A stretch of DNA of 5,168 bases from NCBI GenBank assembly GCA_003242515.1, contig QGUS01000136.1:1-5168 (forward strand). Direction: 5' to 3'. This document shows, one piece after another, positions 1 through 5,168 of the stretch. Under the pieces are notes generated by a model. That model saw nothing but the letters and a program-made list of their open reading frames with translations, did no database searches and had not been told where the DNA came from. The first letter of the stretch is position 1; every line of letters begins with the position of its first letter. Source of the DNA: Actinomycetota bacterium (GTDB lineage Bacteria; Actinomycetota; Acidimicrobiia; Spongiisociales; ZC4RG35). Position numbers and translations under genes: made by a program.

Positions 1-605
1 CGCCAGGACCCACAGGAGGAGGTCCGGTTCCTGTACGAGTGGGCGGCCGTGGGGTGCGAGATCACGACGGGGGAGCCGCTGACCCCGGTGGAGCTGCGCG
101 ACGACGTCTGTCACGCCGAGCCGACCGGCGAGCCGATCTTCCCCGACAAGGACCCGTGGATGTCGGTCCTGGTCTCGATGTTCCTCCACGGGAGCACGGC
201 CCACCTGATCTTCAACATGTGGTCGCTCTGGATCTTCGGCAACAACGTGGAGGAGGCGTTCGGCCACCTCGGCTTCATCCTCCTGTACGTGGTCGGCGGG
301 ATCGTCGCCACGCTGGCCTTCGTCTGGATGAACCCGACCTCGACCGTCCCTCTGGTCGGTGCGTCGGGAGCCATCGCCGCGACGCTCGGGGCGTACGCGG
401 TCCTGTTCCCGACGCACCGTGTGCTCGCCCTGGCCGGGTGGTTCCTGGTCCCGCTCCCGGCGATCCTCTTCCTGGCGATCTGGTTCCTTGGCCAGTTCGG
501 ACTGGTCGGTTCGGAGGTCGCCTGGGAAGCGCACGTCGGCGGCTTCCTGTTCGGGCTTGCCATGGCCGCCCTGTTCCGGCGGCGGCTACTCCGCCGCGCC
601 GCCTA

Positions 606-609
<4 letters not shown>
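1..609 (+). CDS. Rhomboid family intramembrane serine protease (5' end outside window)
   Basis: The frame is open from base 1 to a TAG at 607-609, giving 202 residues. The true start and the first membrane helix lie to the left; a GTG at 49 is in frame but is an internal valine. Rhomboids cut substrate helices inside the membrane using a Ser-His dyad. Numbering from base 1, the helix-2 signature HxxxxHxxxN is present (H63, H68, N72), followed by FGNNVE. The nucleophile motif GASGA has Ser122, and the catalytic His178 is in AHVGGF, 56 residues later as expected. Hydrophobic segments at about 54-76, 90-109, 116-136, 141-164 and 172-193 match helices 2-6. The tail is short and basic (RRRLLRR). 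Residues 1-50 would form the extracytoplasmic loop L1 and include Cys19 and Cys37. The gene converges on lon with a 4-base overlap. The family is certain; the substrate is unknown. Confidence 0.93.
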
Positions 610-2909
<2,300 letters not shown>

Positions 2910-2949
2910 CGTTACTTTCAGAACGCTTCCGCGGTCAGGATATTCCGGC

Positions 2950-2970
2950 CTTGAGTGTATTGGACTCAGA
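2950..2970 (-). promoter_or_regulatory. HAIR-like inverted repeat, putative HspR operator of lon
   Basis: On the plus strand the site reads CTTGAGT-N7-ACTCAGA. The published HspR-associated inverted repeat (HAIR) is CTTGAGT-N7-ACTCAAG, so one half-site matches 7/7 and the other 5/7, with exactly the right 7-base spacer. In lon orientation the perfect half is the one nearer the gene, and the site ends 40 bp before the lon ATG. In Streptomyces, HspR represses dnaK, clpB and lon through HAIR sites, so position and target gene agree with the motif. HspR itself is not in this window. The regulatory role is inferred from motif and context. Confidence 0.75.
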
Positions 2971-2981
2971 TTTATTGGTAT
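2953..2981 (-). promoter_or_regulatory. Possible lon promoter overlapping the HAIR site
   Basis: Reading toward lon, ATACCA (2981-2976) and TACACT (2958-2953) are separated by 17 bp and match the housekeeping -35 and -10 consensus at 3/6 and 4/6. The HAIR repeat would then cover the spacer and the -10 box, a natural place for a repressor. An alternative -10 is TATCCT at 2942-2937, but it lacks a good -35 at proper spacing. Neither is strong. The exact start of transcription cannot be settled by reading alone. Confidence 0.3.
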
Positions 2982-3080
2982 CCGGCACTGGGTACCTGGC
3001 GTCAGGAAGGTGCAGCCAGGAGCGACAAACGAGGTAGCGGGGAGCGGACGGGCGCGGGCGAGCGCTCGAGTGTCGTCTCC

Positions 3081-3114
3081 GCGCCTGCCGGGTGGCAGTC
3101 ACCCGGTGCGGCGC
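3081..3114 (-). terminator. Possible hairpin terminator after the S9 peptidase gene
   Basis: A two-part stem directly follows the peptidase stop codon. GCGCC (3081-3085) pairs with GGCGC (3110-3114), and CCGGGT (3088-3093) pairs with ACCCGG (3101-3106). The loop is 7 bases, with a small internal loop of 2 against 3 bases. This gives 11 GC-rich pairs. No U-tract follows on the minus strand, so it is not a classical intrinsic terminator. It could be a U-less actinobacterial-type terminator, an mRNA 3'-end stabiliser, or chance structure in GC-rich DNA. An alternative small hairpin, CTGCC/GGCAG at 3085-3098, competes with it. Confidence 0.35.
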
Positions 3115-5007
3115 CTACCGAAGATGCCGGCCGTGCCAGTCCAGGATCGCCTCGAAGCGCTCCACCCGGTGGCGGGGCTTGCCGCTCCGGCTCATCTCGT
3201 GGCCCTCGCCGGGGAAACGGATGAACTCGGCGGTGGTCCCGTTGCGGAGCAGGGCGGTGAAGTACTGCTCGGCCTGCTCGATGGGGCACCGGAAGTCGTT
3301 CTCCGCGTGGAGCACCAGCGTCGGGGTCTTCACGTTGTGCGCCAGCGACAGTGGGCTCAGCCTCCACCAGGTGTCCCAGGCGTCCGGATACGAGGCGCCG
3401 ATGTAGGAGTCGGCGAAGGTGCCGGCGATGTCGGAGGTCCCGGAGAACGAGGTCCACGAGATGAGGGCCCGCTCCACGACCGCCGACTTCCACCGGTCCT
3501 CCTGCCCGATCAGCCACGCCGTGAGGAAGCCGCCGTACGAGCCGCCCATGACACCCATGCGGTCGGGGTCGAGTCGCGGGTAGCGCTCCAGGGCGGCGTC
3601 GACCACCCGGCGGACGTCCTCGAGGTCCACCTTCCCCCAGCCCTCGCCGACCACGGAGCGGACGAAGTCGAGGCCGCGGCCCGACGAGCCTCTCGGATTG
3701 GAGTAGACGACGCCGTACCCGGCCGAGGCGTACACCTGGAACTCGTCGAAGAAGGCGTGGGAGTACTGCGAGGCGGGGCCGCCGTGGATGTTGAGCAGGA
3801 GCGGCACCTTCTCCTCGCCCTCGGGGAGGACCACCCAGACGTCGATCTCCTCGTCGCCCTCGCCGATGGTGAAGTGCTCGGGCCAGAGGATGCCGAGGGC
3901 CTCGCCGTCGTTGAGGGTGGTGATGCGGGTGCCCCCCTCGCCGCGATCGACCTCGTAGAGCTCGCCGGGGTGGTCGGGGGTCACGATGGTCGCCACGAAC
4001 CGGCCCGCGGCCACGTCGGCGCCGGAGACGACGACCGGGGAGGAGACCAGCTCTTCGACGGTGCCATCGGGCTCGACGCGGATCAGGCCGACCCGGCCCT
4101 GGGTCTCCAGGGCGATGACCGCGGCGTCGCCGTCCCAGCGCACGAACGGGTTGCCGCCGGCGAGGGAGACGGAGCTGCGGTCGAGATGGGAGGTGAGCCC
4201 GGTGAGGGAGCCGTCGGCCTCGCGCCGCCACAGGGTGTGGACCGTCGGGTAGGTGGTGCCGGGGCTGCCCAGGGCGTGGAGGGCCCCATCGGGGCGGTAC
4301 GAGAGGAGCGCCCACCAGCCGCGGTCGAGGACCCTGGTGACCTCGCCCGTGGCCAGGTCGACCTCCCAGCCCTCGGTCCCGGGCACCAGGCCGCGGCGGG
4401 GGTCGCGGTGGGAGAGGAGAGCGATCTTCGTCCCGTCGGGCGACCAGGCCGGGGCCTGCTCGTCCCAGTCGCCCTCGGTGACACAGGTCGCCTCGCCGGC
4501 GTCGGGGTCGATCACCCAGATGTGGCGGCGGCGGTCGTGGGTCCACCCGACGTTGTCTCCCCGGAAGGGGATCGTGGTGATGCGGCGCGGACGCCGCGCC
4601 CGTTCCTCGTCGTCGAGCCCCGCCCAATCGTCGGTCGGGGTGACGCCGACCACGGCGAGGCGCGACCCGTCGGGCGACCACTCCAGCGCCTCGACGCCGT
4701 ACTCCATGTCGGTGACCACCTTCGCCTCGCCGCCGTCGACGGGCATGACCGCGACCTGCGGGTACCTGGCACCCTCCGGGATGCGGAGGAACGCGAGTCG
4801 TCGCCCGTCGGGGGAGACCCGGGGCATGAAGTCGGACGGCCCGGAGGTGAACTGCCGCGCCCCGCCGGCGTCGTGCACCCAGACCGCGCGCTCGTACCGG
4901 TCGTTGTCGATGTCGGGGCGGGAGACGCCGAAGAAGACGCGGCTGCCGTCGGGGGTCAGCCGGGGCTCGGATGGGACACGCAGGCTGGCGATGTCCTCGG
5001 GACGCAT
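3115..5007 (-). CDS. S9 family serine peptidase (prolyl oligopeptidase / acylaminoacyl-peptidase type)
   Basis: This is a 630-residue peptidase of usual length for the bacterial S9 group, which hydrolyses short peptides reaching the active site past a beta-propeller. The N-terminal half (about 1-370) has PD40/propeller-blade motifs: LTPDGSRVFFG (17-27), VSPDGRRLAFL (64-74), WSPDGSRLAVV (110-120), WSPDGTKIALL (188-198) and a degenerate YRPDGALHALG (237-247). The C-terminal alpha/beta-hydrolase domain (about 375-630) has the oxyanion-side HGGP (408-411), NPRGSSGRG (437-445), nucleophile Ser490 in GGSYGG, Asp571 in HAENDFRCP and His603 in GEGHEM, a complete catalytic triad. There is no signal peptide or membrane segment, so it is probably cytoplasmic. 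The ATG at 5005-5007 is set by an AGGAGG ribosome site four bases upstream. It starts 16 bp after the nucleoside-hydrolase-like gene, so they are probably one operon. Whether it acts as a dipeptidyl peptidase, acylaminoacyl peptidase or oligopeptidase cannot be told from sequence. Confidence 0.93.
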   Translation of the reverse strand: MRPEDIASLRVPSEPRLTPDGSRVFFGVSRPDIDNDRYERAVWVHDAGGARQFTSGPSDFMPRVSPDGRRLAFLRIPEGARYPQVAVMPVDGGEAKVVTDMEYGVEALEWSPDGSRLAVVGVTPTDDWAGLDDEERARRPRRITTIPFRGDNVGWTHDRRRHIWVIDPDAGEATCVTEGDWDEQAPAWSPDGTKIALLSHRDPRRGLVPGTEGWEVDLATGEVTRVLDRGWWALLSYRPDGALHALGSPGTTYPTVHTLWRREADGSLTGLTSHLDRSSVSLAGGNPFVRWDGDAAVIALETQGRVGLIRVEPDGTVEELVSSPVVVSGADVAAGRFVATIVTPDHPGELYEVDRGEGGTRITTLNDGEALGILWPEHFTIGEGDEEIDVWVVLPEGEEKVPLLLNIHGGPASQYSHAFFDEFQVYASAGYGVVYSNPRGSSGRGLDFVRSVVGEGWGKVDLEDVRRVVDAALERYPRLDPDRMGVMGGSYGGFLTAWLIGQEDRWKSAVVERALISWTSFSGTSDIAGTFADSYIGASYPDAWDTWWRLSPLSLAHNVKTPTLVLHAENDFRCPIEQAEQYFTALLRNGTTAEFIRFPGEGHEMSRSGKPRHRVERFEAILDWHGRHLR

Positions 5008-5011
5008 GGGG

Positions 5012-5017
5012 CCTCCT
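5012..5017 (-). promoter_or_regulatory. Ribosome binding site of the S9 peptidase gene
   Basis: A full-consensus AGGAGG is read on the minus strand, four bases before the ATG at 5007. It lies within the 16-bp gap after the upstream gene's TGA. It fixes the peptidase start and indicates efficient independent re-initiation within a likely two-gene mRNA. It is much stronger than the site in front of lon. Confidence 0.85.
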
Positions 5018-5023
5018 GTTGGG

Positions 5024-5168
5024 TCAGAGCCGGCCGATCCGCTCGACCAGGAGGTCGAAGAACCGGTCGGCGTCGATGTAGTTCATGACGAGGCAGTTTG
5101 GCTCGCGGCCGGTGACGCCCCACCAGTCGACGAGGGTCATGCCCTGGGCGGGGCCGGTGCCGTGGTCG
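5024..5168 (-). CDS. Nucleoside hydrolase-like protein, C-terminal fragment (5' end outside window)
   Basis: An open frame enters from the right edge on the minus strand and ends at TGA (5026-5024), giving the last 47 residues. They include GPAQGMTLVDWWG, then TGREPNCLVMNYID and a final DRFFDLLVERIGRL. The pattern GMT(L/V)VDW...GR.PN....VD...FFDLL.ERL resembles the C-terminal end of inosine-uridine-type nucleoside hydrolases, which cleave nucleosides to base plus ribose in salvage. The metal-binding DxDxxxDD motif of that family would be at the N-terminus and is outside the window, so the assignment rests on the tail alone. The stop is 16 bp before the S9 peptidase start, suggesting co-transcription. 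Confidence 0.65.
   Translation of the reverse strand, partial: DHGTGPAQGMTLVDWWGVTGREPNCLVMNYIDADRFFDLLVERIGRL

Larger units (their letters stand above)
2910..3114. other. Intergenic region between S9 peptidase and lon
   Basis: These 205 bp contain no plausible gene. The lon-proximal part (about 2941-2985) is much more AT-rich than the flanking coding DNA, as expected of a promoter, and holds the HAIR-like repeat. The peptidase-proximal part (about 3000-3114) is GC-rich and contains a hairpin at 3081-3114. It also has a 10-bp perfect palindrome, CGAGCGCTCG, at 3059-3068, and a short inverted repeat CCTGGC/GCCAGG at 2995-3000 and 3015-3020. No T-tract follows any of these on the minus strand. 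The layout suggests that transcription of the upstream operon ends here and lon starts anew. Confidence 0.7.

Noticed and set aside
49..51. GTG as the start of the rhomboid gene
   Set aside because: The frame is open to the left edge. A start here would delete transmembrane helix 1 and part of loop L1, and there is no well-placed ribosome site. The gene is better read as entering from outside the window.
2922..2946. Possible SigH/SigR-type promoter for lon: GGAAT (2946-2942), 17 bases, then GTT (2924-2922)
   Set aside because: The spacing is about one base shorter than usual for this class, and transcription would begin only a few bases before the ATG, leaving no room for the ribosome site. 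Short motifs like this arise easily by chance.
3002..4681. 559-codon minus-strand frame inside the S9 peptidase
   Set aside because: It is an out-of-frame shadow with an extremely Arg/Pro/Gly-rich translation and no ribosome site or domain.

Overview
This is a high-GC window with four protein genes. Three are essentially identifiable in full and the fourth is a C-terminal fragment. GC-rich codon third positions, strong GGAGG ribosome sites, rhomboid and Lon sequences of actinobacterial character, and a HAIR-type (HspR) operator in front of lon all suggest a high-GC Actinomycetota chromosome. The class cannot be fixed from the sequence. No RNA genes, insertion sequences, CRISPR arrays, phage genes or origins are visible, so it reads as ordinary housekeeping chromosome.

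Layout from left to right. Positions 1-609 (+) hold the C-terminal 202 residues of a rhomboid intramembrane serine protease that runs off the left edge. Positions 606-2909 (-) hold a complete LonA ATP-dependent protease of 767 residues. The rhomboid and lon genes converge and overlap by four bases, both stop codons being read from one CTAG palindrome. Positions 2910-3114 are a 205-bp intergenic region. It holds a HAIR-like inverted repeat 40 bp before the lon start, a possible lon promoter, and a hairpin just after the upstream peptidase stop. Positions 3115-5007 (-) hold a complete S9-family (prolyl-oligopeptidase-type) serine peptidase of 630 residues. Positions 5024-5168 (-) hold the last 47 codons of a gene that looks like a nucleoside hydrolase, cut by the right edge.

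The two right-hand genes are 16 bp apart on the same strand and are probably co-transcribed. Lon lies further downstream on the same strand, but it has its own intergenic region and apparent operator and is probably an independent heat-shock transcription unit. The three proteolytic genes use different catalytic designs: a Ser-His membrane dyad, a Ser-Lys dyad with an AAA+ motor, and a Ser-Asp-His triad. Nothing shows that they act in one pathway. The best regulatory observation is the HAIR-like site, which predicts HspR control of lon as known in Streptomyces. I found no convincing undescribed system.
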